Source: Kumtagia ephedrae
GTDB lineage: Bacteria; Pseudomonadota; Alphaproteobacteria; Rhizobiales; Rhizobiaceae
NCBI RefSeq assembly: GCF_003012745.1
Contig: NZ_PXYK01000016.1
Location: 1 to 64,000 of the forward strand
Direction: 5' to 3'
Length of the DNA: 64,000 nucleotides
A program made the position numbers and the translations under genes. Shown here one piece after another: positions 52,886 to 62,685 of the stretch (its first letter is position 1; each line of letters starts with the position of its first letter). The notes below the pieces were generated by a model, which was not told the DNA's origin, made no database searches, and worked only from the letters and a program-made list of their open reading frames with translations.

Positions 52886-53308
52886 TCACGCCCCGGCACG
52901 CTTGATGAGCGTCAGCAAATTATGGCCGTCAATGCGGCTGTAGCGGATGTCGTCCATCATGGCGCGCACGATATGGATACCGAGCCCGCCGACGGCGCGC
53001 TCGTCGATGTCGGCGTCGAGGTCGGGCTCGGCCGCCGCGGTCGGATCGAAGGCGCGCGCGTCGTCGCGCAGCCTTACCGTGAGGCCGCCGCTGGCGACAC
53101 TGAGGTCGACCTGGATCTCATGTCTCCCCGCGTCTTCATAGCCGTAGCTGATCGTGTTGGTCAGCAATTCGTCGAGCGACAGGTTGACCGCATGGGCCAG
53201 CTCGTCGCCGAGCCCGTTGTCGGCGCAGAACGCATCGATGATCGGCGCGATCCGGCTGATCTCGGCGAGATCGTTGTGGATGGTCAGGTTGAGGACGGGA
53301 CCGGACAT
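52886..53308 (-). CDS. RsbW-like anti-sigma regulatory kinase (HATPase_c)
   Basis: A 140-residue serine-protein kinase of the GHKL fold. The N-box is LSLDELLTNTISYGYED (about 44-60), G1 is LRDDARAFDP (about 80-89) and G2 is AVGGLGIHIVRAMMDD (about 104-119). Such proteins phosphorylate STAS antagonists and hold a sigma factor or other target. It starts 11 bases after the cyclase gene and precedes the STAS gene, forming a three-gene operon. No sigma-factor gene is near, so the final target is unknown. Confidence 0.9.
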   Translation of the reverse strand: MSGPVLNLTIHNDLAEISRIAPIIDAFCADNGLGDELAHAVNLSLDELLTNTISYGYEDAGRHEIQVDLSVASGGLTVRLRDDARAFDPTAAAEPDLDADIDERAVGGLGIHIVRAMMDDIRYSRIDGHNLLTLIKRAGA

Positions 53309-53319
53309 CGCTGGGATTT

Positions 53320-54534
53320 CTACGCGGAGGCGGCGGGATCGGCAACGGGCAGGATTCGGTAGACGGCCTCGCGGCCGAACTTCTTGGGCAGGTCGAGCAG
53401 GCCGACATAGTCGGACCGGTAGGGCGGCCGGTACGGCTCCCCGAGCAGCCGCGCCTCGTGCTGCAGCGCGTCCATCTCGGCCTGCAGCAGCGCCACGAAA
53501 TGCTGCGACGCGTAGACCTCGCCCGCCGAGCCGACCGCCTCGATGCGCGCCGCCCGGTTGACGTGATGGCCGTAGATCATGCTGCGCCCGGTGAGCGGAT
53601 GCAGCCCGACATAGACCGGGCCGGCATGCAGCGCCACGCGGAAGCGCGGCCGGTTCGCCAGCCCGAAAACGTTTGGCTCGGTCACGCGGATGGTTTCCAT
53701 CAGGGTCGCGGCATAGCCGGCGAGGTCGAGAGCCGTCTCGGCCGCGGCGTGGACGGCGTCGCCCCAGGTGTTGATCAGGATCGGCGCCGTGGCCCGCTGC
53801 TCGACGGTCTGCTGAACCTCGGCCAGAAAATCCCACAGGAACGGGATCTCGTCGTCGCGGATCGACGAATAGGTCGCCATGTCGGCGAAGAAGATGGCAC
53901 GCACCACCAGGGTGCTGGTGCCCATCGCCAGCGCATTCAGGTCGGCCGCGATGTCGGCATTCCGGATTCCGGGCTGCGGATTGAAGTGCTCGTCGAGATC
54001 GTCGAGGTCGATCAGCGACAGATGCTCGAGCTCCGGCCACTGGTCCATGAAGTCGGCCGGGCTGCCGGGCTCGGCGGGCGCGGCCGGGCTCCAGACGGCG
54101 AGCAGCCGGGCGTGACCGCCGATCCGTCCGGCATGGACCCGCGCCATGCCTTGCAGCATCTGGTTGTTGAAGCGCAACAGCGTCTCGTCGCCGGGCAGCC
54201 GCTCGTCGCAGCTGACCTCGACCCGCGCGGCGGCGCCGCGCACCGCCTCGAAGCGGGCCTCCCACTCGGCGCCGGCCGGAGCGACATACTGGCCGACGAA
54301 GTCCTCGACCGGACATGGCAGGAACAGGTTGAGCTCGCCCGAGCGCGCCAGCAGTTCCTCGGCGAACAGCAGCTCGGGGCCTGCCGTTCCCGACGTGTAG
54401 CCGATGCCTGCCTGGTGGCGGTCCAACTCGCCGCGAATCTCCTGGCGCAACGCGGCCACCAGTTCCGCCGGACAGGCCTGCCCGCCGAGGCGATGGCCGG
54501 CGCAGAGCATGATGGTGGTTCCGGCGCTTGCCAT
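53320..54534 (-). CDS. SLOG-like domain fused to class III adenylate/guanylate cyclase
   Basis: A 404-residue protein. Residues 1-150 resemble a SLOG/Rossmann-like nucleotide-sensor region (LCAGHRLGG, IGYTSGTAGPELLFAEELLA, LNLFLPCPVEDFV). Residues 210-380 form a class III cyclase domain. The metal Asp lies in IFFADMATYS, the second Asp in INTWGDAVHAA, with VALHAGPVYVG and the transition-state NxxxR in HHVNRAARIEAV. The gene is first in an operon with an anti-sigma kinase and a STAS protein. It suggests that cyclic-nucleotide output is coupled to partner switching. Met at 54510 is an alternative start. Confidence 0.82.
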   Translation of the reverse strand: MASAGTTIMLCAGHRLGGQACPAELVAALRQEIRGELDRHQAGIGYTSGTAGPELLFAEELLARSGELNLFLPCPVEDFVGQYVAPAGAEWEARFEAVRGAAARVEVSCDERLPGDETLLRFNNQMLQGMARVHAGRIGGHARLLAVWSPAAPAEPGSPADFMDQWPELEHLSLIDLDDLDEHFNPQPGIRNADIAADLNALAMGTSTLVVRAIFFADMATYSSIRDDEIPFLWDFLAEVQQTVEQRATAPILINTWGDAVHAAAETALDLAGYAATLMETIRVTEPNVFGLANRPRFRVALHAGPVYVGLHPLTGRSMIYGHHVNRAARIEAVGSAGEVYASQHFVALLQAEMDALQHEARLLGEPYRPPYRSDYVGLLDLPKKFGREAVYRILPVADPAASA

Positions 54535-54680
54535 GATGCTGGACGCGACCTACCCTGCGATTCCTCGATCGCCGCGACAATGCACCAGGATGCAGCGAGA
54601 TCAAACAGGATCGCTTCGTTCGGTTACTTTTCCGGTTCGTGGGTTGTTCGCCCCAATTCCGCCGCGCTCGCCCAGCCTCC

Positions 54681-56492
54681 TCAGCTGCCTTCCATCTCCT
54701 CGCGTAGCATCTCCAGCTCCAGCCACTCGTCCTCCAGCGCCTGCAGCGTGGCGCGCTCCTTGTCGAGCGCGGCGATGGTCTTCTGGAAGCCGCCGGGATC
54801 GCGTGTGTAGAAGGCCGGGTCGGCGATGCGGTCCTCCAGCGAAGAAATGGAGGCCGAGACCGCCTCGATCTTCTTCGGCAGCGTCTCCAGCGCGAATTTC
54901 TGCTTGTAGGAGAGTTTTTGCGCCGGTGCCTTCGCTACCTGCGCCTCCCCGGCTGCCATACTGGTCGCTGCCGGCTTCTCCTGCTTGCGCCGGTCGGCCA
55001 GCCTGGTGCCGCCGCGTTGCGCCAGCATGTCGGAATAGCCGCCGGCATATTCTATCCAGCGCCCGCCGCCGTCCGGGGCGATCACGCTGGTGACGGTGCG
55101 GTCGAGGAAGTCGCGGTCGTGGCTGACCAGCAGCACCGTGCCGGCATAGCCGGCGACCAACTCCTGCAAGAGGTCCAGCGTCTCCATGTCGAGGTCGTTG
55201 GTCGGCTCGTCGAGCACCAGCAGGTTGGACGGCCGCGCCAGCACGCGGGCGAGGATGAGGCGCGCCCGCTCGCCGCCGGACAGCTCGCGGATCGGTGTGC
55301 GCGCCTGCTCCGGCTTGAACAGGAAATCCTTCATGTAGGAGACGACGTGCTTCTCCTCCCCGTTGACGACCAAGGTCTCGCCGCGTCCGTCGGTGAGGAA
55401 ATGTCCCAGCGTCTCCTCCGGGTCGACGGCGCGCTTCTGGTCGAGCGTGGCGACCTCCAGGTTGGCGCCGAGCCGTACCGAGCCGATGTCCGGCGCGAGC
55501 TCGCCGGTCAGCATCTTCAGCAGCGTCGTCTTGCCGGCGCCGTTCGGGCCGACCAGGCCGATGCGGGCGCCGCGGGCGATGCGGGTCGAGAAATTGTCGA
55601 CCACCGTCAGGTCGCCATAGCGCTTGCCGATCGCCTTGGCCTCGATCACCAGCTTGCCGGACTCCGCCGCATCGCTGGCCGCCAGGCTGACCAGCCCTTC
55701 CGGCCCGCGATGGCCGCGCAGGCGCTTGCGCATGTCCTGCAGGTCGCCGAGGCGCCGCATGTTGCGCTTGCGCCGCGCGGTCACGCCATAGCGCAGCCAG
55801 TGCTCTTCGCGCACGATCTGGCGCGCCAGCTTGTGCTGGTCGCGTTCCTCTTCTTCGAGGATCTGGTCGCGCCAGGCCTCGAAATGGCCAAAACCCTTCT
55901 CCAGCCGCCGCGTCTGTCCGCGGTCGAGCCACACGGTGGCGCGGCTGACGCGCTCCAGGAAGCGGCGGTCGTGGCTGATCAGGATGACCGCCGAACTCGT
56001 CCTGCCGATCTCCTCCTCCAGCCATTCGATCGTCTCGAGGTCGAGATGGTTGGTCGGCTCGTCGAGCAGCACGATGTCGGGCTGCGGCGCCAGCACGCGG
56101 GCGAGGGCGGCGCGGCGCGCCTCGCCTCCGGACAGCGAATCCGGCGTTTCCTCGCCGGTCAGCCCGAGATTTTCGATGAGGTAGGTGGCGCGGTAGGGAT
56201 CGTCGGCCGGCCCGAGCCCGGTCTCGACATAGGCGCGGACGCTGGCGAAGCCCTCCATGTCGGGGATCTGCGGCAGGTAGCGGATCGTCGCCGACGGCTG
56301 GCGGAACACCTCGCCGTCCTGCGGCTCGACCAAGCCGGCGGCGATCTTGAGCAGCGTCGACTTGCCGGAGCCGTTGCGTCCGACCAGGGCGATGCGGTCG
56401 CCGGCGGACGCCGACAGCGCCGCCCCGTCGAGCAGCGGTGTGCCGCCGAAGGTCAGCCTTATCCCGTCGAGGGCAAGCAGCGGAGGGGCCAT
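54681..56492 (-). CDS. ABC-F family ATPase (Uup-like)
   Basis: A 603-residue soluble protein with two ATPase domains. Walker A motifs are GRNGSGKST (about 38) and GPNGAGKTT (about 316). Signatures LSGGEARRAAL and LSGGERARLIL are followed by DEPTNHLD and DEPTNDLD. The linker RRKRNMRRLGDLQDMRKRLR is the Uup-type arm, and a C-terminal coiled coil (about 520-600) is present. ABC-F proteins act on ribosomes instead of transporting. The gene starts one base after the thiamine diphosphokinase stop, so the two are co-transcribed. Confidence 0.92.
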   Translation of the reverse strand: MAPPLLALDGIRLTFGGTPLLDGAALSASAGDRIALVGRNGSGKSTLLKIAAGLVEPQDGEVFRQPSATIRYLPQIPDMEGFASVRAYVETGLGPADDPYRATYLIENLGLTGEETPDSLSGGEARRAALARVLAPQPDIVLLDEPTNHLDLETIEWLEEEIGRTSSAVILISHDRRFLERVSRATVWLDRGQTRRLEKGFGHFEAWRDQILEEEERDQHKLARQIVREEHWLRYGVTARRKRNMRRLGDLQDMRKRLRGHRGPEGLVSLAASDAAESGKLVIEAKAIGKRYGDLTVVDNFSTRIARGARIGLVGPNGAGKTTLLKMLTGELAPDIGSVRLGANLEVATLDQKRAVDPEETLGHFLTDGRGETLVVNGEEKHVVSYMKDFLFKPEQARTPIRELSGGERARLILARVLARPSNLLVLDEPTNDLDMETLDLLQELVAGYAGTVLLVSHDRDFLDRTVTSVIAPDGGGRWIEYAGGYSDMLAQRGGTRLADRRKQEKPAATSMAAGEAQVAKAPAQKLSYKQKFALETLPKKIEAVSASISSLEDRIADPAFYTRDPGGFQKTIAALDKERATLQALEDEWLELEMLREEMEGS

Positions 56493-56493
56493 G

Positions 56494-57132
56494 TCAGTCC
56501 TGCAATACCGGATGCGCGATCAGCATGGCGCGGCCGCCGCCCAGCGTGATGGAGAGCCGGCCGCGCGTCTCGTTGGAGATTGTGAGCGACGAGCCGAAGG
56601 CGACCTCGACCTTGTCGAGCGGCCATTTCGCGCCGCCGACGGAGAGGCCCGAAAGCTCGGAGAAGGCGATGATGCTGAACAGCGTACCGGCGGGATAGCT
56701 GAACTCGGCCTCGCCCGGCAGCAGCGGGTATCCTTCCTGCGTGCCGCTGGTGAGCGAAACCGGCACGCCGCTTTCGGCAAGCCGCTGCGCCAGCGATAGA
56801 TGCAGGAATTCGTGGTCGCTGCGCGGGCCGCCGAAGGCGCCGACCATCAGCAGCGCGGTGGCGCCGCGCTCGAACGCGATGTCGACCGCGAGCTCGCCGT
56901 CGGTCTTGTCCTTGTCCTGGGGGAAGCCCTGCCGCTGCACCGCCCGGAGATGCGCCGGCAGGCCATCCGGCTCGGAATCGAAGTCCCCGACCCACAGTTC
57001 GGGCACGACCCCGAGCGCCTCGGCATGCCGGATGCCCGCATCGGCGGCGATGATGCGCGTGCCGGCGATCTGGCGCGACACTTTGGGCGTCGGCACGAGA
57101 TCGCCGCCGAGAAGCAGGGTGAACAGGCTCAT
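56494..57132 (-). CDS. Thiamine diphosphokinase
   Basis: A 212-residue enzyme converting thiamine to thiamine diphosphate. The N-terminal domain has IIAADAGIRHAEALGVVPEL, VGDFDSEPDG and the catalytic acidic stretch FPQDKDKTDGELAVDIA, with GAFGGPRSDHEFLHLSLA (about 106-123). The C-terminal thiamine-binding beta domain follows (FSIIAFSELSGLSVGGAKWP, ISNETRGRLSITL). An ATG at 57132 is used; an upstream GTG at 57150 is possible. Divergent from the TPP-riboswitch-controlled thiBPQ operon, it would activate the imported thiamine. Confidence 0.9.
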   Translation of the reverse strand: MSLFTLLLGGDLVPTPKVSRQIAGTRIIAADAGIRHAEALGVVPELWVGDFDSEPDGLPAHLRAVQRQGFPQDKDKTDGELAVDIAFERGATALLMVGAFGGPRSDHEFLHLSLAQRLAESGVPVSLTSGTQEGYPLLPGEAEFSYPAGTLFSIIAFSELSGLSVGGAKWPLDKVEVAFGSSLTISNETRGRLSITLGGGRAMLIAHPVLQD

Positions 57133-57220
57133 GGGCCTGCGCTCTATCACGGGCGCGGGCGAAAACGGAAGCCGACAAAGCCGCTTGCGTGCAACACGGC
57201 CGAAGCCTATTGTCCGCGCC

Positions 57221-57325
57221 GCTCTAACGGGGTGTCGGCTGCGGATTTTTCGCGGTCCGGCTGAGAGGCGAGAACGCCAACCCGCTGAACCTGATCCGGC
57301 TCATACCGGCGGAGGGATTAGAAGC
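57221..57325 (+). promoter_or_regulatory. TPP riboswitch (THI element)
   Basis: The conserved parts are in order: ACGGGGTGTC, GGCTGAGAGG, ACCCGCTGAACCTGATCCGG and TACCGGCGGAGGGATTAGA. The ends GCTCTAA and TTAGAAGC pair as P1. It lies 54 bases before the thiB start, so TPP should shut down thiamine import, most likely at translation initiation since no terminator hairpin is obvious. Confidence 0.96.
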
Positions 57326-57378
57326 GATCGGAACATCCGGCGCCCAATTCCCTTCAACCCGAGAAGATGGAGGCGCCG

Positions 57379-58383
57379 ATGCGCGGACTTTTGATGATCC
57401 TGTCCACCGTCCTGCTTGCGGCTGGCCTTGCGCCCGCCGCCGCGCAGGACAAATCCCTCACCGTCTACACCTATGAGAGCTTCACCGCCGAATGGGGGCC
57501 GGGTCCGCAGGTGGAAAAAGCCTTCGAGGCCGAATGCGGCTGCGACCTCAATTTCGTCTCGGTCGCCGACGGCGTGGCGCTGCTCAGCCGGCTAAGGCTG
57601 GAAGGCGCCGGCACCAAGGCCGACGTCGTGCTCGGCCTCGACACCAACCTGACCGCCGAAGCCAGGGCGACCGGCCTGTTCGCGCCGTCCGGCGTCGACC
57701 TCTCCGCCGTCACCGTGCCGGGCGGCTGGAGCGACGACATTTTCGTTCCCTACGACTACGGCTATTTCGCCGTGATCTACGATTCGGAGAAGCTGCAAAA
57801 TCCGCCGGCGAGCCTGAAGGACCTTATCGAAGGCGACGCTTCGCAGAAGATCGTCATCCAGGATCCGCGCACCTCGACGCCCGGCCTTGGCCTGCTGCTG
57901 TGGGTGCGCTCTGTCTATGGGGACCAGGCGCCGGAGGCGTGGGCGAAGCTCAGGAAGCGGGTGCTCACCGTGACGCCGGGCTGGAGCGAGGCTTATGGCC
58001 TGTTCACCAAGGGCGAGGCGCCGATGGTGCTGTCCTACACCACCTCGCCTGCCTACCATGTCATCGCCGAGGGCACGGACCGCTACAAGGCAGCCGCCTT
58101 TCCGGAGGGCCACTACCTGCAGGTCGAGGTGGCCGGCATCACCACCCGGGGCGCCGACAACCCGCTGGCGAAGCAGTTCCTGGCCTTCATGACCGGCCCG
58201 GCTTTCCAGGACGTCATCCCGGAAACCAACTGGATGTTCCCGGCCGGCAAGACCGACAAGCCGCTCAACGCCGCCTTCGGCACGCTGGTGAAGCCGGAGA
58301 AGACGCTGGTCTACAGCCCGCAGGAGGTCGAGCAGAACCGCAAGGCCTGGATCGACGAGTGGCTGAAGGCGATGAGCGAGTAG
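57379..58383 (+). CDS. thiB: Thiamine ABC transporter substrate-binding protein
   Basis: A 334-residue periplasmic protein that binds thiamine and its phosphates. The signal peptide ([20 protein letters not shown]) is followed by [20 protein letters not shown]. Mid-protein [20 protein letters not shown] and the C-terminal [20 protein letters not shown] are typical of ThiB. GGAGG five bases upstream selects the ATG at 57379 over 57367. It is first in the thiBPQ operon behind the TPP riboswitch. Confidence 0.96.
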   Translation: MRGLLMILSTVLLAAGLAPAAAQDKSLTVYTYESFTAEWGPGPQVEKAFEAECGCDLNFVSVADGVALLSRLRLEGAGTKADVVLGLDTNLTAEARATGLFAPSGVDLSAVTVPGGWSDDIFVPYDYGYFAVIYDSEKLQNPPASLKDLIEGDASQKIVIQDPRTSTPGLGLLLWVRSVYGDQAPEAWAKLRKRVLTVTPGWSEAYGLFTKGEAPMVLSYTTSPAYHVIAEGTDRYKAAAFPEGHYLQVEVAGITTRGADNPLAKQFLAFMTGPAFQDVIPETNWMFPAGKTDKPLNAAFGTLVKPEKTLVYSPQEVEQNRKAWIDEWLKAMSE

Positions 58384-58411
58384 GCTTGAGATAGCCTTCC
58401 AGGTGCCCGTC

Positions 58412-58581
58412 CCTTCGCACCCCCCTCTGTCCTGCCGGACATCTCCCCCACAAGGGGGGAGATTGGCCGTCATCGACGATTTCGCAAGTCACCAGCGTTG
58501 CAGGACAAGCGCCGAGCGCGAAGCCGCCAATCTCCCCCCTTGCGGGGGAGATGTCCGGCAGGACAGAGGGGGGTGCGAAGG
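58412..58581. repeat. Inverted-repeat element between thiB and thiP
   Basis: The left arm (CCTTCGCACCCCCCTCTGTC, CTGCCGGACATCTCCCCC) and the right arm (GGGGGAGATGTCCGGCAGGA, CAGAGGGGGGTGCGAAGG) are near-perfect complements. Inner AGATTGGC/GCCAATCT also pair, around a 50-base centre. This third element family lies inside the thiBPQ operon, and its right arm contains an in-frame ATG (58551) for thiP. Confidence 0.9.
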
Positions 58582-58625
58582 AGCAGCAACTCTCGAGACT
58601 AGCCCAACAAGGCGAGTGCGGCGCC

Positions 58626-60233
58626 GTGCTTGACGCCCGCTCCGACCCCCGCATCCTCGCCGGCATCGTCGCGCTGGCGGCGATCGGCGTGCTGATCGGC
58701 GGCGCTTTCCTCGGGCTTCTGGTCGAGGGCATGCGCGACTGGTCGGGAGCGCTCGCCGCCTTCGATTCCTACCTCTTCCGCATCGCCCGCTTCACCGTCT
58801 GGCAGGCGGCGCTGTCGACGCTGCTCTCGATCGTCCCGGCGATGCTGCTGGCGCGCGCCCTGTCGCGGCATCCGGACTTCTTCGGCCGCGCCTTCATCCT
58901 AAAACTGTTCGCCCTGCCGCTGGCATTGCCGGCGATCGTCGCGGCACTCGGCCTGCTCGAGCTCTACGGACGGGCCGGCTATTTCGCCGGCCTGCTCGGC
59001 TGGTTTTCCGGCGGCGACTGGCCGGGCATCTATGGGCTTTCGGGCATTCTCGTCGCGCACGTCTTCTTCAACCTGCCGCTGGCGACCCGCCTCTTCCTCG
59101 AGGCACTCGACACGGTGAGCCCCGACCAGTGGCGGCTGGCGAGCCAGCTGGGCATGAGGGCGGGGCCTTCCTTCCGCTTCATCGAATGGCCGGTGCTGCG
59201 CGCCGCCCTGCCGGGCATCGCCGGCCTCGTCTTCATGCTATGCATCACCTCGTTCACGCTGGTGCTGACGCTGGGCGGCGGCCCGCGGGCGACGACGCTG
59301 GAGGTCGCGATCTACCAGGCGCTGCGCTTCGACTTCGACCCGGCCCGCGCCGTGGCGCTGACGGCGCTGCAGGTGGCGCTCACCGCCGCGGCCGTGTTCG
59401 CGCTGTCACGCCTCGGTGCCAATGTCACCGGCGAGGCCAATCTGAGTGTCGCCGCGCCGCGCCCGCCGGCCGCCGGCCCCGCCGAAACAGGCGTCAACGC
59501 GCTGCTGCTCGGCGCCGCCCTGCTGTTCGTCGCCGGGCCGCTCGTCGCGACTCTGCTTTCCGGCCTGCAGGCCGATCTCCTGCGCCTTGCCGGCGAGGCG
59601 ACCGTGCGCAAGGCGGCCGCGACCAGCGTCGTGCTGGCGCTCGCCGCCTCCGTGCTGTCCGTGGCGCTGGCCTTCGCGCTCGTCGCGGCGCGGCGGGCGC
59701 TGGCCGTTGCCCGGCCGGGATCGCTGCTGGAGCGCGCCATGGACACCGGCGCCGGCTTCGTGCTGGTTGTGCCGCCGATCGTCATCGGCGCGGGCTGGTT
59801 CGTGCTGGCCCGGCACTTCGCCGACGTGTTCGCGCTCGCCCCGGTCATGGTGGTGACGGTCAATGCGGTGATGGCCATGCCGTTCGCCGTACGCGCCATC
59901 CGGCCGCGCTACGACGCCGCCGCCGAGCGCCACGACCGGCTGTGCGCCGCCCTCGGCATAAGCGGCTGGACCCGGGTCAGGCTGGTCGATGCCCCGGTGC
60001 TGAAGCGCGCCGCCGCCACCGCCGGCGCCTTCGCCATGGCGCTGTCGCTCGGCGACCTCGGCGTCGTCGCCCTGTTCGGCAGCGATGCCGTGCAGACCCT
60101 GCCCTACCTGCTGTTCTCCCGCATGGGCAGCTACCGCACCGCCGACGCCGCCGGCCTGGCGCTGCTGCTCGGCCTGCTCTGCCTGGCGCTGATGATGGTC
60201 GCCGACCGCCTCGCCCGGGAGAAGCCGCAATGA
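58626..60233 (+). CDS. thiP: Thiamine ABC transporter permease
   Basis: A fused double-domain inner-membrane permease of 535 residues from the GTG at 58626. Two sets of six membrane segments each end in a BPD_transp_1 loop: [19 protein letters not shown] (about 178-196) and [20 protein letters not shown] (about 441-460). [19 protein letters not shown] is typical of ThiP. A longer reading from ATG 58551 exists, but its first codons are encoded by the palindromic repeat, so I prefer the GTG just before the first hydrophobic block. The stop overlaps thiQ by ATGA. Confidence 0.93.
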   Translation: MLDARSDPRILAGIVALAAIGVLIGGAFLGLLVEGMRDWSGALAAFDSYLFRIARFTVWQAALSTLLSIVPAMLLARALSRHPDFFGRAFILKLFALPLALPAIVAALGLLELYGRAGYFAGLLGWFSGGDWPGIYGLSGILVAHVFFNLPLATRLFLEALDTVSPDQWRLASQLGMRAGPSFRFIEWPVLRAALPGIAGLVFMLCITSFTLVLTLGGGPRATTLEVAIYQALRFDFDPARAVALTALQVALTAAAVFALSRLGANVTGEANLSVAAPRPPAAGPAETGVNALLLGAALLFVAGPLVATLLSGLQADLLRLAGEATVRKAAATSVVLALAASVLSVALAFALVAARRALAVARPGSLLERAMDTGAGFVLVVPPIVIGAGWFVLARHFADVFALAPVMVVTVNAVMAMPFAVRAIRPRYDAAAERHDRLCAALGISGWTRVRLVDAPVLKRAAATAGAFAMALSLGDLGVVALFGSDAVQTLPYLLFSRMGSYRTADAAGLALLLGLLCLALMMVADRLAREKPQ

Positions 60234-60991
60234 GCGGGCTGGACGCCGGAATCCGCATCGACGACGTCCGCTTCGATTATCCGGACATGAAGATGCTGTT
60301 CGACGTCGACATCCCTCCCGCCGTCGTCACCGTGGTGATGGGCGCCAGCGGCTCGGGCAAGTCGACGCTGCTCGACCTCGTCGCCGGCTTTCGGCAACCG
60401 GCGAGCGGGGGCATCCTGATCGCCGGCGCCGACGTCACCGCGCTGCCGCCCGACCGCCGGCCGGTGTCGATGATCTTCCAGGAGAACAATCTGTTCGCCC
60501 ATCTCGACGTGGCGAAAAATGTCGGGCTCGGCCGCTCGCCGTCGCTCCGGCTCTCCAAGGCCGACCACGAGGCGGTGGCGCAGGCGCTCGCCCGCGTCGG
60601 GCTCGCCGGCAAGGAGCGGCGTCTGCCGCGCGAGCTTTCCGGCGGCGAGCGCCAGCGCGTTGCGATCGCCCGGGTGCTGGTGCGCGACCGGCCGGTGCTG
60701 TTGATGGACGAACCCTTCGCCGCGCTCGGACTGGCGCTGCGCGACGACATGCTCGACCTGATCGCCGCGCTGCAGTCCGAGCGCGGGCTCACGGTCGTGC
60801 TGGTGACGCACCATCCGGACGACGCCCGCCGCATCGCCGGGCACATGGTTTTCCTGGAGGATGGCCGGGTCGCCGCCGCCGGTCCGGCCGCCGCATTCTT
60901 CACCGAGGGTGGACCGGAGGCATTCAGGCGCTATATTGGCGCCGAGAGTCGCTCCGCCGAAACGCCGAGCGCTGCCCGGAAGCCGACATAA
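60230..60991 (+). CDS. thiQ: Thiamine ABC transporter ATP-binding protein
   Basis: A 253-residue ATPase energising ThiBP. It has Walker [15 protein letters not shown] (about 36-49), the Q-loop in [13 protein letters not shown], the signature [13 protein letters not shown] and Walker [13 protein letters not shown], followed by the H-loop [10 protein letters not shown]. The short form without a regulatory domain is normal for ThiQ. It is translationally coupled to thiP. Confidence 0.96.
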   Translation: MSGLDAGIRIDDVRFDYPDMKMLFDVDIPPAVVTVVMGASGSGKSTLLDLVAGFRQPASGGILIAGADVTALPPDRRPVSMIFQENNLFAHLDVAKNVGLGRSPSLRLSKADHEAVAQALARVGLAGKERRLPRELSGGERQRVAIARVLVRDRPVLLMDEPFAALGLALRDDMLDLIAALQSERGLTVVLVTHHPDDARRIAGHMVFLEDGRVAAAGPAAAFFTEGGPEAFRRYIGAESRSAETPSAARKPT

Positions 60992-61106
60992 TTGTGAGGC
61001 AGACGGGGCCGAACGGCCTCGCCATGCTGTCGGTCGTAGGCAGGCCAGCGACTCGCAAGGCCCGGCAGGCAGAATAGTCGGCTGAAGCGAAGGAAAGGAA
61101 CCCGAT

Positions 61107-62615
61107 CTGACCGATACCCTGACGAGACGCGAACTTTCGCAGGCCAAACCGCTTGCGAACGCCCGGCGTCTGGCATCGGTCGGGCTTGTCCTCGTGCTCG
61201 CCGGCTGCCAGGGTTTCCCGTCCGACGTGCGCGAATCCAACTTCCAGCCGTCCAACAATCCGGTCACGGTCGACAGCGTCAGCCGCAACAACAAGCTGGC
61301 CGAGCTGGCGCGCGCCCAGCACCCGCGCATCCTCGCCACCTATGGCGGCGAGTACTCCGATCCCAAGCTGGAGCGCATGGTCGCCAAGGTGGTGGGCAGC
61401 CTGACCACCGTATCCAACAACCCGACGCAGACCTACCGCATCACCATCCTCAACTCGCCCAACGTCAACGCCTTCGCGCTGCCGGGCGGCTACCTCTACG
61501 TGACGCGCGGCCTGCTGGCGCTCGCCAACGATTCAGCCGAGCTGGCGGCGGTGATCGCCCACGAGATGGGCCACGTCACCGCCAACCACGGCCTGCAGCG
61601 GCAGCAGAAGGAGGCGGAGGAGGTGCTGGCCACCAAGGTGGTCACCGACGTGCTCGGCGAGACGCCGAACGCCAAGCTGGCGCTGATCCGCGGCAAGCTC
61701 AGGCTCGCCCAGTTCTCGCGCAACCAGGAGCTGGAGGCCGATGCCATCGGCATCAAGACCAGCCAGCTCGCCGGCTACGATCCCAATGCGGCGGCGCGCT
61801 TCCTGCAGTCGATGTCGGACTACACCAATTTCCGCAACATCAGCGGCGCCACCGACCCCAGCCTCGACTTCCTCGCCAGCCATCCGAACGCACCGCAGCG
61901 CATCGAGCTGGCGCGCGCCCATGCCCGCCAGTTCGGTCCGCCTGGCACCGGCGCCACCGACCGCGACTCCTTCCTGGCCGGCATAGACGGCCTGCTCTAC
62001 GGCGACACGCCGCAGGAGGGATTCGTGCGCGGCAACACCTTCCTGCACCCGAAGCTCGGCATCTCCTTCTCGGTGCCCTCCAATTTCGCCATCGACAATT
62101 CGGCGGCCGCGGTCACCGCCACCGGCCCGGGCGACATGGCTATCCGCTTCGACGGCGTCACGCTCGATGCCAAGGTCACGCTGCCGGACTACATCCGCAG
62201 CGGCTGGGTAACCGGCCTCGATCCGACGAGCGTGCGCTCCGAGACGATCAACGGCAACGAGGCGGCGATCGCCAGCGCGCGTGCCGAAGGCTGGCAGTTC
62301 GACATCACGGTGATCCGCGTCGGCGGCCAGGTCTACCGCCTGCTCACGGCGGCGCCGCTCGCCAACACCAGCATGAACGTGATCGCCCGCCAGGTCGGCG
62401 GCAGCTTCAAGGCGCTCAGCGACAGCGAAAAGGCGGCGCTGAAGCCGCTGCGCATCCGCGTGATCACGGTGAAGCCTGGCGACACGGTCGGCAGCCTGTC
62501 GGCGAAGATGGCCGGCGTCGACCGCAAGCTCGACCTGTTCCGGCTGCTCAACGCGCTGTCGCCCGTCGCTTCGGTCTCGGCCGGCGACAAGGTGAAGATC
62601 ATTTCCGATCAGTAG
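61107..62615 (+). CDS. M48-family metallopeptidase lipoprotein with LysM-like tail
   Basis: A zinc protease of the BepA/LoiP type. The HExxH motif is in VIAHEMGHVTANH and the third ligand Glu in NQELEADAIGIK. ALPGGYLYVTRGLLAL precedes the active site. The C-terminus (VITVKPGDTVGSLSAKMAGV...VSAGDKVKIIS) resembles a LysM domain. The lipobox VLAGC needs a signal peptide, but no ATG, GTG or TTG in frame supplies one; the GTG at 61194 begins inside the lipobox. AAGGAAAGGAA lies about six bases before an in-frame CTG at 61107, which gives LTDTLTRRELSQ and a normal lipoprotein signal. I take CTG as the likely start, giving 502 residues. Confidence 0.78.
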   Translation: MTDTLTRRELSQAKPLANARRLASVGLVLVLAGCQGFPSDVRESNFQPSNNPVTVDSVSRNNKLAELARAQHPRILATYGGEYSDPKLERMVAKVVGSLTTVSNNPTQTYRITILNSPNVNAFALPGGYLYVTRGLLALANDSAELAAVIAHEMGHVTANHGLQRQQKEAEEVLATKVVTDVLGETPNAKLALIRGKLRLAQFSRNQELEADAIGIKTSQLAGYDPNAAARFLQSMSDYTNFRNISGATDPSLDFLASHPNAPQRIELARAHARQFGPPGTGATDRDSFLAGIDGLLYGDTPQEGFVRGNTFLHPKLGISFSVPSNFAIDNSAAAVTATGPGDMAIRFDGVTLDAKVTLPDYIRSGWVTGLDPTSVRSETINGNEAAIASARAEGWQFDITVIRVGGQVYRLLTAAPLANTSMNVIARQVGGSFKALSDSEKAALKPLRIRVITVKPGDTVGSLSAKMAGVDRKLDLFRLLNALSPVASVSAGDKVKIISDQ

Positions 62616-62685
62616 CCCGCGGCCGCGTCGTCGAGTTTTCACGCGGCCGCGAAGTCTATTGCCCGGAAGCGGTGCTGGTCGAGCA

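Noticed and set aside
58551-58625. ATG 58551 as the thiP start
   Set aside because: The added residues are encoded by a palindromic repeat arm and have no resemblance to ThiP N-termini.
61194-61196. GTG 61194 as the start of the M48 protease
   Set aside because: It would begin within the lipobox and leave no signal peptide, although the Cys and the hydrophobic stretch upstream are clearly a lipoprotein signal.
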